Source of the DNA: an uncultured Lachnospiraceae bacterium
GTDB taxonomy: Bacteria > Bacillota > Clostridia > Lachnospirales > Lachnospiraceae
NCBI GenBank assembly: GCA_910579395.1
Contig: CAJTUC010000030.1
Location: 1-40,409 of the forward strand
Length of the DNA: 40,409 bases
Direction of reading: 5' to 3'
The notes under the pieces were generated by a model. The model did no database searches. It saw only the letters and a program-made list of their open reading frames with translations, and was not told the origin of the DNA. The translations under genes and the position numbers were made by a program. Below are positions 1 to 9,157 of the stretch, in pieces; position 1 is the first letter of the stretch; each line of letters starts with the position of its first letter.

Positions 1-257
1 CTGCGCAACAGATGGGGATTCCATGACGACGCACTGGCGGACGCTGTCGGGAAACAAGTTGATTGTTCACTCTGGTTGATTCCAAGATGATCCGACTCCC
101 CTTTTTGTGTCCGCAGGCCATGCGGCCCGTCGGACATGAAAAAGGAGGGAATCCCGTACTGTTCCATGCTCTCTGATTCCCAGAAACCCGCACCCGAACA
201 GAGCTTTATTTTATCTTCCAATGTCATTTTGGCAATGACTTCCCTGATTTCATTCAT
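1..257 (-). CDS. Glycoside hydrolase family 3 beta-glucosidase, N-terminal part (cut by window edge)
   Basis: The first 85 codons are present and the rest lies beyond the left edge. The N-terminus (MNEIREVIAKMTLEDKIKLC, then SGAGFW and IPSFFMSDGPHGLR) is the typical opening of the bacterial GH3 beta-glucosidase barrel. MSDGPHGLR is the conserved substrate-site loop and CFPT follows it. The start at 257 is preceded by AGGAGG at good spacing. GH3 enzymes of this type are usually cytoplasmic and release terminal glucose (or xylose/arabinose) from glycosides; no signal peptide is visible. It follows the GPH symporter by 27 bases and is probably the last or a late gene of the GH78-GH43-symporter transcript. 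Family assignment is firm, substrate is not. Confidence 0.85.
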   Translation of the reverse strand, partial: MNEIREVIAKMTLEDKIKLCSGAGFWESESMEQYGIPSFFMSDGPHGLRTQKGESDHLGINQSEQSTCFPTASASASSWNPHLLR

Positions 258-284
258 CGTTCTTCCTCCTGCGTTTTAGAATTT

Positions 285-1688
285 TTACTTCTGCGACCTG
301 CGTTTTCCCAGTTCTTCCTTGATTTCCGGCAGTTTTGCCTCCAAGTCAAACTTCACCGCGCAGATGAACATAACGAGGAACAACACAAACGGAATGTAAA
401 TGTTAAATGCATAAATCGCCTGTCTCGTTGCCGCTGTCGCCACTGTCATGGATGCGTCATAGTGCGCCAGCGCAAGACACCAGCCAACCACTGCCGCACC
501 AAGTCCATTTCCAATCTTACCGCCAAATCCTGTCGCGCTCTGTGAACACGCTACCATCCTGTTACCGTACTTATACGCATTGTAATCGATTGCCATTGCC
601 GTAGTCACACCCAGCAGACACATCATCGGTATGTTTGCAAAGGAACTGACACAGCCAAGAATCGTGTTATACCAGAAATGGGTAGGATTCAGTATACGCA
701 GGATATTGGCAATCATCCCCAGAAAGAAACTCACACGCAGCGTCTTTACAACGCCAAGTTTCTTGTTCATCGGACCGACAAGGGCAAATCCCAGAATTGT
801 CGGAATCATTCCCACTGCGCCAAGAATCGCCACCAGATTGTCATCCCCGTAAATCCACTTGCAATAATATGTACCGGAGGAATTAGCCAGTCCGTAGGTA
901 ACGTTAGATATCAACCCCATAATCAACGCCAGCACCCAGTATTTATTTCCAAAAAGCTTTCCGATGGCATCAGACAGCGGAATTGCCTCATCCAGTCCAT
1001 TTTCCTCTAGCGGTTGCTCTGTAATGCCATCAGCGGTTGCTGTTTCCCTGCTCTTTTTATAACAGAGCAGCAGGCAGAGTGCAACGACCAATGCAACGAC
1101 TGCCGCAAACTTTATCCATGCGCTCTGCGTGCCGCCAAGTGCGTTCGTAACCGGAATCACCGCCAGCACGATTGCCATTCCCGGAACATAACCTGCCAGT
1201 GCACGGTACACACCCATCTTGCCGCGTTCCTCGGAACTGTTTGTTCTTACGACCTGCAAAGATGCATAAGGAATTGCAATCGCCGTGTAGATTACCGAAG
1301 TCATCAGCAGATTGGTAATCAGCATATATGCAACCTGCAGTCCTGCACTTCCTTTTGGAACAGTAAACAACAACAGCATCATAAGGGCAGCCGGTATCGC
1401 CATCTTCAGAATCCACGGTCTGTACCGCTCTTTGCCCGGCTTTGTATGGTCTATAATGTTTCCCATAATGATATCCGTGAACGCGTCAATAATTTTGGTG
1501 ACCATAAACACGGTCGCGACCATCCCCGCCGCCAATCCCGCCTTGTCTGTATAAAAATATGTCAGCTGTCCCACCATGCCGCTGACTGCATTCAGTGCAA
1601 ACTGCCCCATGGAATCTGCAAAATAATCACCCCCGCGCATTACTTTCTGAATGCCAAACTGATCTTTTCCCAATGGTTTTTTCGCCAT
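285..1688 (-). CDS. GPH-family sugar:cation symporter (MelB-like, MFS fold)
   Basis: 467 residues with about twelve hydrophobic segments. The N-terminus (GDYFADSMGQF), the segment TKIIDAFTDIIMGNIIDHT with its spaced aspartates, and KERYRPWIL right after it are the hallmark first-loop motifs of glycoside-pentoside-hexuronide:cation symporters such as MelB, XylP and UidB. It should import a mono- or small oligoglycoside with Na+ or H+ across the cytoplasmic membrane. AGGAGG lies 8 bases before the start. It sits between GH43 and GH3, so its likely cargo is a plant-derived glycoside carrying rhamnose, arabinose/xylose or glucose that the neighbouring cytoplasmic hydrolases trim. The transported sugar cannot be read from sequence. 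Confidence 0.9.
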   Translation of the reverse strand: MAKKPLGKDQFGIQKVMRGGDYFADSMGQFALNAVSGMVGQLTYFYTDKAGLAAGMVATVFMVTKIIDAFTDIIMGNIIDHTKPGKERYRPWILKMAIPAALMMLLLFTVPKGSAGLQVAYMLITNLLMTSVIYTAIAIPYASLQVVRTNSSEERGKMGVYRALAGYVPGMAIVLAVIPVTNALGGTQSAWIKFAAVVALVVALCLLLCYKKSRETATADGITEQPLEENGLDEAIPLSDAIGKLFGNKYWVLALIMGLISNVTYGLANSSGTYYCKWIYGDDNLVAILGAVGMIPTILGFALVGPMNKKLGVVKTLRVSFFLGMIANILRILNPTHFWYNTILGCVSSFANIPMMCLLGVTTAMAIDYNAYKYGNRMVACSQSATGFGGKIGNGLGAAVVGWCLALAHYDASMTVATAATRQAIYAFNIYIPFVLFLVMFICAVKFDLEAKLPEIKEELGKRRSQK

Positions 1689-1724
1689 ATCTATTCCCTC
1701 CTGTTTTCTGCTTCATCATAAGAA

Positions 1725-3077
1725 CTACTTCAACACAATTTCCATGATTTCTAAATTGTCAGACGCCTCAAATATGAGCTTTAGTTCATATTTCCCAGCA
1801 GGCATCCCAATCCCGCCCGATACCGTACAGACTGTACCAGACTGCCCTTCAATCTTAAGACTGCCAGCATTTTGATCATTCATATTAATCAATATCTTTC
1901 CACTACCGGAAGCAGTGACAAAAATCTCATTCCATGCCGTCTCACTCTGTACATAGCGGAATATTGCCGTATCTCCCGCTGATATATTCATCAATTTTTC
2001 TTCATATAACGCATCAACACCAATATAAATCGACCCGCTGACGCCGCATGCCTGATAACCATAGATTGTTTCACCGGGTGCAAACGGATTTCCTGCCCCC
2101 TGCGAAGTCATCTTCACTTCATTGATACTCCCATCAGGGTTGATTGTAATCGGCTCTATGCACAATCTCCGGTACTGCTGACATCCTCTGCTGCAACGGT
2201 GATAAAATACATACCACTGTCCGTTCACATTTTCAATAGAACCGTGGTTATTCCAGCTGGCCGGGTCACATCCGTCATTGTCAATAATAATTCCCCGATA
2301 GGTAAATGGCCCCAAAGGCGATTTACTTGTAGAATATCCCAGCGCTGTCGGCTTTCCGCGTTCCATGTCCGCATATACATAATAGTAGGTATCCCCGATT
2401 TTCCTCATGGATGAACCCTCATGAAAGAAATGTTCCTCCTCTGTCACCAGATTATCTACAATATTTTCCGGAGCAAAGGACACCATATCATCATTCATCT
2501 TAACTCCATGGGAAAATAACTGTCCCCAATAATAATAGGCCTGTCCGTCGTCATCCACAAAGATGGCTGGGTCGATACCACCACAGGGAAGCTGAATTGG
2601 ATTGATAAACGGTCCTTCCGGATGCTCCGAGACTGCCACGCCCTCACTGTCATCCGGCATACAAAAGTAGAGATAATATTTACCGTTCTTATAAATACAA
2701 TCCGGTGCCCACAGTAACGGCGGCTTTTCACTCTCCTGTTCCTTCTCATAGGACTCTTTCCACTCCGCCGCGTACCCCTGAATCATCTTTAGGATAAACG
2801 GCGTTGGATGAAACCAGTCAATCCCCGGATATTTAGGCGCATCCGGATTATTGAACCATGGTATTTCACGTCCTGACAGGGCAGTATCATGAACCGTCCA
2901 GTATTTCAAATCCGGTGTGGAAACCACATGATACTTTTCACTACAGAATCTGTCCTCCAATTCATCAAAGCTGCCGTAAATATATAATTTGCCGTCCGGC
3001 ATCACATGAGCCTCTACATCCGGTACATGATATTTAAGCGGCAGAATCGGATTTCTCTGATTAATGTGTTCTCTCAT
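1725..3077 (-). CDS. Glycoside hydrolase family 43 (beta-xylosidase/alpha-arabinofuranosidase type) with C-terminal CBM6-like domain
   Basis: 450 residues without signal peptide. The five-bladed propeller residues are visible: the general base in VPDVEAH (Asp20), the pKa-tuning aspartate in GGIDPAIF (Asp169) and the general acid in FFHEGSSM (Glu220), in the usual order and spacing of GH43. LYIYGSFDE and YYLYF are typical blade strands. Residues from about 345 to the end are beta-rich and end in a carbohydrate-binding-module-6-like pattern (AGKYELKLIFE). The product probably removes arabinofuranosyl or xylosyl units from a plant oligosaccharide in the cytoplasm. It lies 30 bases after GH78 with a modest AAAGGA site before the start, consistent with one transcript. 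Exact specificity is unknown. Confidence 0.88.
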   Translation of the reverse strand: MREHINQRNPILPLKYHVPDVEAHVMPDGKLYIYGSFDELEDRFCSEKYHVVSTPDLKYWTVHDTALSGREIPWFNNPDAPKYPGIDWFHPTPFILKMIQGYAAEWKESYEKEQESEKPPLLWAPDCIYKNGKYYLYFCMPDDSEGVAVSEHPEGPFINPIQLPCGGIDPAIFVDDDGQAYYYWGQLFSHGVKMNDDMVSFAPENIVDNLVTEEEHFFHEGSSMRKIGDTYYYVYADMERGKPTALGYSTSKSPLGPFTYRGIIIDNDGCDPASWNNHGSIENVNGQWYVFYHRCSRGCQQYRRLCIEPITINPDGSINEVKMTSQGAGNPFAPGETIYGYQACGVSGSIYIGVDALYEEKLMNISAGDTAIFRYVQSETAWNEIFVTASGSGKILINMNDQNAGSLKIEGQSGTVCTVSGGIGMPAGKYELKLIFEASDNLEIMEIVLK

Positions 3078-3107
3078 AGCGATATATTCCTTTATATTGT
3101 TTATTTT

Positions 3108-5846
3108 TTACTGTTTATTCAGCGTTTCCAGCACCATCTGAAATACCCCGATACCCTCCGGCGGCATCACTGCCGTGAGCTCACTGATGGTCATACCGTA
3201 GGCAAACTCAATCATAGGGCCATCCAGCATTCCGGGCACATACTGATTAAAAAGCTCCACCGCCACAGGCTCCTGAACCAATGCGCCAAGCGTCGTGTCC
3301 ATAGTAAATCTGTCCGTCTCCAGTCTGGTATCCGTGTCGTACTCATAATGCCATGACCCGGAACCCAGCTTTAATGCTCCGTCCTTCTCCGGCAGATATA
3401 CCTCTGCTGTCGTGTTTGCCGGAATTGTTACATCCACCGTTATTTTTCCTTCCCGGCAGCTCCACGCACTGCGAATCGTGCCATATACCGAATCAAACGA
3501 CGCGTCCACACTCGTGATTCCTTTGATAAATCCTGGCTGAATCCGTATCTCCTTATATCCCGGTTTTGCCGGATTGATTCCTGCCAGTTTCTCATACATC
3601 CAGTCCCCGATCGAACCATATGCATAATGATTCAGGCTGTTCATGCCGGATTCGTCAAAACTGCCGTCCGGCATAATGGAATTCCAGCGTTCCCAGATAG
3701 TAGTCGCACCCTTTTTCACCGCATACAGCCACGAAGGATAATCTTCTTTCAGGAAAATAGTCCCCGCCAGCTCATGCATGCCGTTCTCTGATAATGCATG
3801 GCATAAATAAGGGGTTCCCACAAATCCGGTCGAGAGGTGGTTCTTGTGGTTTGCAATGTTTGTCTTTAACGATTTGGCAATCCGCTCCCGGTACTTTTCC
3901 TGCGCCAGGTTAAAATGCAGCGCCAGCACGCATCCCGTCTGTGTCTCGCTCACCATCCTGCCTGTGCGTGTGATATACTCCTCGTCAAACAGTTTTGTAA
4001 TCTTATGATGAAGCGCTGCATACTCTTTCGCATCTTCATCATATCCGAGCACCTCAGCCGCCTTCCGCACAATATCCGCGGAATACGCATAATAGGCATT
4101 TGCCACCAGATACTTGTCCGTCGCGCCTGTGCGGTCTGCACTCTCCTCCTTGTCAAGCGCCAGCCAGTCTCCGTATTGGAACCCTGTCTGCCAGAGACCA
4201 TTCTCACTGCAATGCGCCGTAATATAATCCACGTATCCTTTCATGCTCTCATACTGGTCTGCAAGCACCCTCTTATCCCCAAATACCTGATAAACCGTCC
4301 ATGGTATCACCGTAGCGGCATCGCTCCACGCCGCTGCAGCCTCCTGGTCAGCAAGGATATTGGGAACCACATGAGGCGGTCCAAACTGTGCAGTCTGTTC
4401 ACTCTTCAGATCATGCAGCCATTTGGTAAAGAATAATGCTGTCTCCATGTTGTAGGAAGCTGTCCTACAAAAGATCTGCGCATCCCCCATCCATCCAAGA
4501 CGCTCATCCCGCTGCGGACAATCTGTGGGAATATCAAGGAAATTGCTCCGCTGCCCCCACTGGATATTACTCTGCAACTGATTAATCATCGCATTGGAAC
4601 AGGAAAAACTCCCTGTCTGCCGCATATCCGTGTGCAGCGTACACGCTGTAAAATCAGCAGGATTCACTTCATCGAGCCCTTCCACGCATATGTAACGGAA
4701 TCCATGAAAAGTAAAATGCGGAAGGAACGTCTGCCTAGTGCCGTCACAGATATACGTATCCGCCGATTTCGCCTGACGCAGTGTCTCCGGATAAAAATTT
4801 CCATCCTTATCTAAGGTCTCTGCATGGCGTACAACAATCTTCTGTCCGGCTTTTCCCTCTACAGTAACTTCCACAAATCCAGCCATATTCTGTCCGAAGT
4901 CCAGAACCTTCTCCCCCTTCGGCGTCAGAATCAGTTCTTTTGCGGGAGTACGTTTGGTGATTCTTACCGGTTCACATTCCTGCGCCGTGATATTCTCCAT
5001 GGGATAGGAAAACGGTATTGCCGCAGATAACGCATTGTCCATAAATGTGCTGTCAATTGTCTCGCCCATATAGATTTCACTGTACCTGACGGAGCCTGTC
5101 TTAACCTGCCAGTTCTGGTCTGTAGCGACTACTTCCTTAGAACCATCTTCGTAAAGGATATGGAGCTCCGCCAGAAGCGCTGTCTGGTCTCCATAGTGGT
5201 TCGGCGTGCAGGTAAAACCGAAAATCCCCTTATACCAGCCATTTCCCACCATGATTTCCAGTGTGTGGTCTGAGTCATCATTCTTGTTGAGCAATCCTGT
5301 CACATCATATGTCTGATACTGCAGACGTTTTTTGTAATTTGTCCATCCCGGAGCAAAGAAGGCATCACCGACCTTTTCCCTGTCAAGCTGTATTTCGTAC
5401 ACACCCAGCGCTGTGGCATAGATACGTGCCCGCTTGACCGCCTTCTTTAACGATATTGTCCGCACAAAAACCGGACAGGCCGTCTCTTCTTTTGCAAAGG
5501 GATGTGTAATCCACCCTGCCTGAAAATTTGTCCCGGAAAGCAATCCTGTCTCAAAGCTCCCGGCTGTCTCCGCTGTCTCTGCGTGATTATCCCATATCCT
5601 TACGCGGTACTCATAAATCTGTTCCGCCAACAGCGCCGGACCTGCATATTCCACGAGCACGGACCGGTCAGATTCCCTACGGCCACAGTCCCACACCATC
5701 TGGCCTTCCGACATAACCTGAATCTGGTACGCAGTCTGTACGGTATCTGTCTGTTCCGACTCGATTTTCCACGAGAACCGCGGTCTTACCGTATCCAGCC
5801 CCAGCGGATTTTTCTGATACTCTGTGCGCAAGTCAGTTATCTGCAT
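3108..5846 (-). CDS. Glycoside hydrolase family 78 alpha-L-rhamnosidase
   Basis: 912 residues, the normal length for bacterial GH78. The start (ITDLRTEYQKNPLGLD) is the Fn3-like N-terminal domain of Bac_rhamnosidase proteins. A beta-sandwich region follows to about residue 410, then the (alpha/alpha)6 barrel with the family signature DCPQRDERLGWMGDAQ at about 437-452, which contains the catalytic acid region. Later motifs are TTIWERWNSI and SLNHYAYGSIGDWMYEKLAG. There is no signal peptide, so it should act in the cytoplasm on imported rhamnosides. Its start has an excellent AGGAGG site. The 105-base gap before it carries a 37-bp block also found upstream of GH5, so the two are probably co-regulated. 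It leads the GH78-GH43-symporter-GH3 gene string. Confidence 0.95.
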   Translation of the reverse strand: MQITDLRTEYQKNPLGLDTVRPRFSWKIESEQTDTVQTAYQIQVMSEGQMVWDCGRRESDRSVLVEYAGPALLAEQIYEYRVRIWDNHAETAETAGSFETGLLSGTNFQAGWITHPFAKEETACPVFVRTISLKKAVKRARIYATALGVYEIQLDREKVGDAFFAPGWTNYKKRLQYQTYDVTGLLNKNDDSDHTLEIMVGNGWYKGIFGFTCTPNHYGDQTALLAELHILYEDGSKEVVATDQNWQVKTGSVRYSEIYMGETIDSTFMDNALSAAIPFSYPMENITAQECEPVRITKRTPAKELILTPKGEKVLDFGQNMAGFVEVTVEGKAGQKIVVRHAETLDKDGNFYPETLRQAKSADTYICDGTRQTFLPHFTFHGFRYICVEGLDEVNPADFTACTLHTDMRQTGSFSCSNAMINQLQSNIQWGQRSNFLDIPTDCPQRDERLGWMGDAQIFCRTASYNMETALFFTKWLHDLKSEQTAQFGPPHVVPNILADQEAAAAWSDAATVIPWTVYQVFGDKRVLADQYESMKGYVDYITAHCSENGLWQTGFQYGDWLALDKEESADRTGATDKYLVANAYYAYSADIVRKAAEVLGYDEDAKEYAALHHKITKLFDEEYITRTGRMVSETQTGCVLALHFNLAQEKYRERIAKSLKTNIANHKNHLSTGFVGTPYLCHALSENGMHELAGTIFLKEDYPSWLYAVKKGATTIWERWNSIMPDGSFDESGMNSLNHYAYGSIGDWMYEKLAGINPAKPGYKEIRIQPGFIKGITSVDASFDSVYGTIRSAWSCREGKITVDVTIPANTTAEVYLPEKDGALKLGSGSWHYEYDTDTRLETDRFTMDTTLGALVQEPVAVELFNQYVPGMLDGPMIEFAYGMTISELTAVMPPEGIGVFQMVLETLNKQ

Positions 5847-5914
5847 AAAAGCACCTCCTATTTTTATTTTTCTTGCATTTTCTGTATCTACATCTTACTT
5901 TTATATCAGACACA

Positions 5915-5951
5915 TGTATTGTAATTATGTGCTTCATATTATGAAATTGTT
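5915..5951 (-). promoter_or_regulatory. Shared 37-bp regulatory block upstream of GH78
   Basis: This block matches 7434-7470 at 31 of 37 positions. It starts with TGTATTGTAATT and ends with ATATTATGAAATTGTT on the plus strand. Read toward GH78 it contains ACAATACA with TACAAT as a possible -10 and no good -35, which would fit a promoter needing an activator. The divergent AraC-family gene is the obvious candidate regulator. This is inferred from conservation between two otherwise unrelated intergenic regions. Confidence 0.55.
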
Positions 5952-7364
5952 CTATTCTGTTATACGTATCGTTATTTCATCAGTCTGTTCCAGACTGAAA
6001 AACACATAATTTGCAGTTCCGCCCACTTTTTCCACACTATAATCGACCGGATATTCTCCGCTCTCTCCCAAGCCGGTTACACGCACAGGAGCAAAAGGAC
6101 AGTAAATTTTGCTCCTGCCTGCAGCCTTAAGCGTCATTTCAAGAACCTTCTTTTCTTCATTATAATGATAGGAACGCAGTTCACCTGCCGCCTCCATCGG
6201 ATAAGCCCTGCAAAGGGAACTATAGTTCTCATCATCTTCCATTCCCGGATGATATTCCCAGTAAGCGGAACTCCACAGATACCTTTCCAGAATCCCGTTC
6301 ATATGACGGATCAGGTCATTTGTAAAGTCCTTGGATGGAAACGCTCCCCACTCCCCTACAACCACGGGAAGTTCCAGTTCCTCCTGAGAACTGCGTTTAT
6401 CCGCAAAAAGCTGCTCTACATTCTCTTTGCTGAAATTCTCATAACGGTCTGAATCAACCACAGAATCGTATCCGTGCGGGGCATAAATCTGTATGCCGTT
6501 CTCTGCAGCCGGATTGTCCAGTCTTCCGATTCCGGTGCGGACTGTACTGCTGCTGTAAATGTTTCCTCCTGTAATAAGCGGTTTTCTGCTGTATCTGCTG
6601 ACAGCTTTCCACATACGCCGGTAAAAATCCATCAATGTAGTGCGGTCAAATTCCTGCAGCTGCTCCGTCACACAGCCCATAAACAGCGCCTGCTGTTCCG
6701 GTGTAATCTCCGCAGGACGGCTTAAGTCAAAGTGCGGCGCCTGTTCCTTTATTTTCGTCGTGGCAGCGCCAAAAGCATTGCGTGCAAGACTTCCCATAAA
6801 AGGCTCATTCATCGGCTCCCAGCCAATGATATTCTCACAGTCGTCCAGATACTGCACAATCTGCTCCCACATTTTTGCATAATGCTCCAAAAGCCCGATA
6901 CCGTCCTCCGCCTCTTTATTTGCCCAAAAGTTATCTGCCGCCTTGATAATTGCCTCGCTCTGCAGATAGGCATCATACCACATCGTACACCCGGCCGGAT
7001 GATAAGCCCCTTCGTCCAGAGCCGCCCAGTCAGGCGCCCCGTCCGCATACTTCTGTGCGAAAAGGTCCTGATGCATATCCACCATGACATACAAGTCATA
7101 CTTTCGCGCAAGCTTTATCGTATCTTTTACTCTTTTCAGATACTCCATATCATATACTCCCGGCTGCGGCTCCACTCCATCCCAGAAAATGCCAAACCGG
7201 ATTAAATTAAAACCCATTTCATGAAATGACCGGAATGATTTCTCCAGATTGGGAAACAAATATCCCAACTTTTTATCCTTGCACACTACATTGATACCAT
7301 TCAATAAAATCTGCCTTCCATCCGATGTCTGAAAATTCATGCCCCTGATTGTGATCTGTTCCAT
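5952..7364 (-). CDS. Glycoside hydrolase family 5 (endoglycosylceramidase-like branch)
   Basis: 470 residues without signal peptide. The TIM-barrel motifs are clear: LNGINVV at the start, GFNLIRFGIFWDGVEPQPG, VMVDMHQD, then the acid/base in GWEPMNEPF (Glu187) and the nucleophile in VVVGEWGAF (Glu338). This arrangement is typical of GH5 members annotated as endoglycoceramidases, whose known activity removes a whole oligosaccharide from an aglycone. The C-terminal 90 residues form a small beta domain. An ideal AGGAGG site precedes the start. It lies 105 bases upstream of GH78 on the same strand, and a divergent AraC-type gene lies on its other side. In this context it may act on plant glycosides, for example removing a disaccharide, but that is only inference. 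Confidence 0.85.
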   Translation of the reverse strand: MEQITIRGMNFQTSDGRQILLNGINVVCKDKKLGYLFPNLEKSFRSFHEMGFNLIRFGIFWDGVEPQPGVYDMEYLKRVKDTIKLARKYDLYVMVDMHQDLFAQKYADGAPDWAALDEGAYHPAGCTMWYDAYLQSEAIIKAADNFWANKEAEDGIGLLEHYAKMWEQIVQYLDDCENIIGWEPMNEPFMGSLARNAFGAATTKIKEQAPHFDLSRPAEITPEQQALFMGCVTEQLQEFDRTTLMDFYRRMWKAVSRYSRKPLITGGNIYSSSTVRTGIGRLDNPAAENGIQIYAPHGYDSVVDSDRYENFSKENVEQLFADKRSSQEELELPVVVGEWGAFPSKDFTNDLIRHMNGILERYLWSSAYWEYHPGMEDDENYSSLCRAYPMEAAGELRSYHYNEEKKVLEMTLKAAGRSKIYCPFAPVRVTGLGESGEYPVDYSVEKVGGTANYVFFSLEQTDEITIRITE

Positions 7365-7433
7365 AAATATCTCCTCCTGTTTTTAAACAGAACTTCATAA
7401 TCTATTTATCATTTTAAGTATTCCATTTTATCT

Positions 7434-7470
7434 TGTATTGTAATTTTGTTATAAATATTATAAAATTGTT
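7434..7470 (-). promoter_or_regulatory. Shared 37-bp block in the GH5/araC-type divergent region
   Basis: It matches 5915-5951 at 31 of 37 positions, with TGTATTGTAATT at one end and ATATTATAAAATTGTT at the other. It lies in the 157-base AT-rich divergent region between the GH5 gene and the AraC-family gene, about 70 bases from the GH5 start. The block includes an imperfect palindrome (AATTTTGTTATAAATATTAT and onward). Probable activator site plus weak promoter; the same protein could also control its own gene from here. Confidence 0.55.
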
Positions 7471-7521
7471 TCCAATGCTACTTTATCTGCTTTTTGAAAC
7501 TGTTTTTCATAGGAGGTTACC

Positions 7522-8721
7522 ATGGATTCTAAGGATGTAATCTATTCGTTCTGCCAGACACTGTACAACTGTACCTATCTTCCGATACACTATTATCAAA
7601 ACGGACATTTGCAACTGGTACTGCCCGACACTGGTTTTCCTTTCGATCTTGCCGTTCCCCATCTGTCCGAGCTGGTTTCCAAGGGACTGCCCATCTCTTA
7701 TCTTGCCACAAACGAGTTTCACTATATCGGTCTTGTGCAAAACGAAAAAACGGAACAGATGGTTCTAATCGGTCCCGTTATCAGTATTCTGCCCTCTCCG
7801 GAATCCATCAGGAATATCATGAAGGAATATGCTATCCCGCTCGAATACAGAGCGCATTTGACAGAACTGTATCAGTTCACGCCTGTATACTCATTTCATC
7901 AGTTCTGCCATTTTTTAGCCCTGTTTTACCAGGAATTATTACATGATGTAATTGATATTAACGCATACCTGAATGTATACACTGACACAAAAAGCGCTTC
8001 TGTCGCCTCCCTTCACTCGTCAAAAAGCTATGATGCAAAAGAAATGGAACGCTTCCACAACACATACCATTATGAACAGCTGTATTTAGATTATATCCGC
8101 AACGGAAACGTTGAAGGGCTGAAAAAATTCTTCTCCAACGCCTTCTCCATACAGGCAGGACAGCTCGCGGACAATAGCCTGCGGCAGGCGAAAAATATCC
8201 TTATTACTGCAGTCACACTGGTTACACGCTATGCGATTGAAGGCGGCCTTGACATCGAATCTGCCTATCAGCTCAGCGACATCTACATTCAGGAAAGTGA
8301 AAAACTCCAGAATGCGGAAGCGATTTATCAGCTGCAGTACAATATGATGCTTGACTTTACACGCCGCGTGGCGCAGACACAGATTCCTCATGACATCACT
8401 TCAGATATCTACAAGAGCATCCAGTATATCAAGCAGCATACCAACCAGACAATTTCCACCTCTGATGTGGCTGCCTATGTCGGTAAAAGCCGCTCTTATC
8501 TTTCGCACTGTTTTAAGAAGGAACTTGGATTTGAAATGAATGGATTTATCATGCGCTGCAAGCTGGAAGAGGCAAAATCACTTCTGACCTACACGGATAA
8601 ATCCATCAGTGAGATCAGCAGTTATCTCTGTTTTTCCAGCCAGGCGTATTTTCAGAACGTGTTTAAAAAGAAATTTGGAGTTACACCAAATATGTATCGG
8701 AAACATCCTGATGTACGTTGA
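7522..8721 (+). CDS. AraC-family transcriptional regulator
   Basis: 399 residues. The last ~100 residues form a double helix-turn-helix of the AraC/XylS type: IKQHTNQTISTSDVAAYVGK and SRSYLSHCFKKELG make the first unit, and ISEISSYLCFSSQAYFQNVF with KKKFGVTPNMYRKH the second, ending the protein as usual. The N-terminal ~280 residues are a long ligand-sensing or dimerisation part that I do not match to a named domain; CQTLYNCTYLPIHYYQNG resembles the start of many Lachnospiraceae AraC regulators beside glycosidases. AGGAGG precedes the start. It is divergent to the GH5/GH78 cluster and is the probable activator of both, via the shared 37-bp blocks. Confidence 0.92.
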   Translation: MDSKDVIYSFCQTLYNCTYLPIHYYQNGHLQLVLPDTGFPFDLAVPHLSELVSKGLPISYLATNEFHYIGLVQNEKTEQMVLIGPVISILPSPESIRNIMKEYAIPLEYRAHLTELYQFTPVYSFHQFCHFLALFYQELLHDVIDINAYLNVYTDTKSASVASLHSSKSYDAKEMERFHNTYHYEQLYLDYIRNGNVEGLKKFFSNAFSIQAGQLADNSLRQAKNILITAVTLVTRYAIEGGLDIESAYQLSDIYIQESEKLQNAEAIYQLQYNMMLDFTRRVAQTQIPHDITSDIYKSIQYIKQHTNQTISTSDVAAYVGKSRSYLSHCFKKELGFEMNGFIMRCKLEEAKSLLTYTDKSISEISSYLCFSSQAYFQNVFKKKFGVTPNMYRKHPDVR

Positions 8722-8753
8722 GAGTCTTTAGAAACATGACCAACATCCTCTGA

Positions 8754-8888
8754 CTAAAAAAAGCTTCGCCAATAAACGTAGCACCAGCGTTTCTCTATCG
8801 GAAACTTGCCTGTCAACTCGGCTTTTCAGACTACAGGGCTCTGCTCATTGGAACAATGCCGGTTTCAGACATAGAAGAAATGATTTAA
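8754..8888 (+). pseudogene. Possible gene remnant (unidentified, C-terminal fragment)
   Basis: A short frame opens directly after a TGA and reads as a plausible protein tail: PINVAPAFLYRKLACQLGF, then SDYRALLIGTMPVSDIEEMI and a stop. There is no start codon or ribosome site. I do not recognise the family. It may be the last 44 residues of a deleted gene. The whole 8722-9157 stretch otherwise holds only a terminator-like hairpin and no supportable gene. Confidence 0.25.
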
Positions 8889-8969
8889 AGAAACATAGAA
8901 AGAAATACATCTTACTTTTGCCTGATAGTACGATTTCCTCCCCAATCGCCGTATTATCAGCGGTATCAG

Positions 8970-9006
8970 AAAAGCGGGGTTCACCAACCTCTGTGATGAA
9001 CCCCGC
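8970..9006 (-). terminator. Candidate rho-independent terminator downstream of the MBL gene
   Basis: A perfect 10-bp inverted repeat, GCGGGGTTCA at 8974-8983 and TGAACCCCGC at 8997-9006, with a 13-base loop. On the minus strand the stem is followed by TTTTCT, so it would stop transcripts coming from the MBL gene about 150 bases upstream. There is no T-run in the plus direction. Confidence 0.5.
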
Positions 9007-9157
9007 CAAGCCCGAAATCCCTCGATTCCACTCCATTTCAATACATATTGCTTACGGTATCGCCTCTGACCGTCAAAGATTCCGTTATAATTGTACCGCC
9101 GTTTTCTGCATAAATCATTATAAAATCAGTCAATTTCCATAACCGTTCTACTTTCCC

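Noticed and set aside
1014..1721. 235-codon plus-strand frame opposite the GPH symporter
   Set aside because: Cys/His-rich nonsense typical of the reverse of a membrane protein gene; no start signal.
8845..9036. 63-codon minus-strand ORF (contains GFITEVGEPRFSDTADNTAI)
   Set aside because: It spans the terminator-like hairpin, has no clear ribosome site and no recognised family; kept only as a doubtful remnant, not as a gene.
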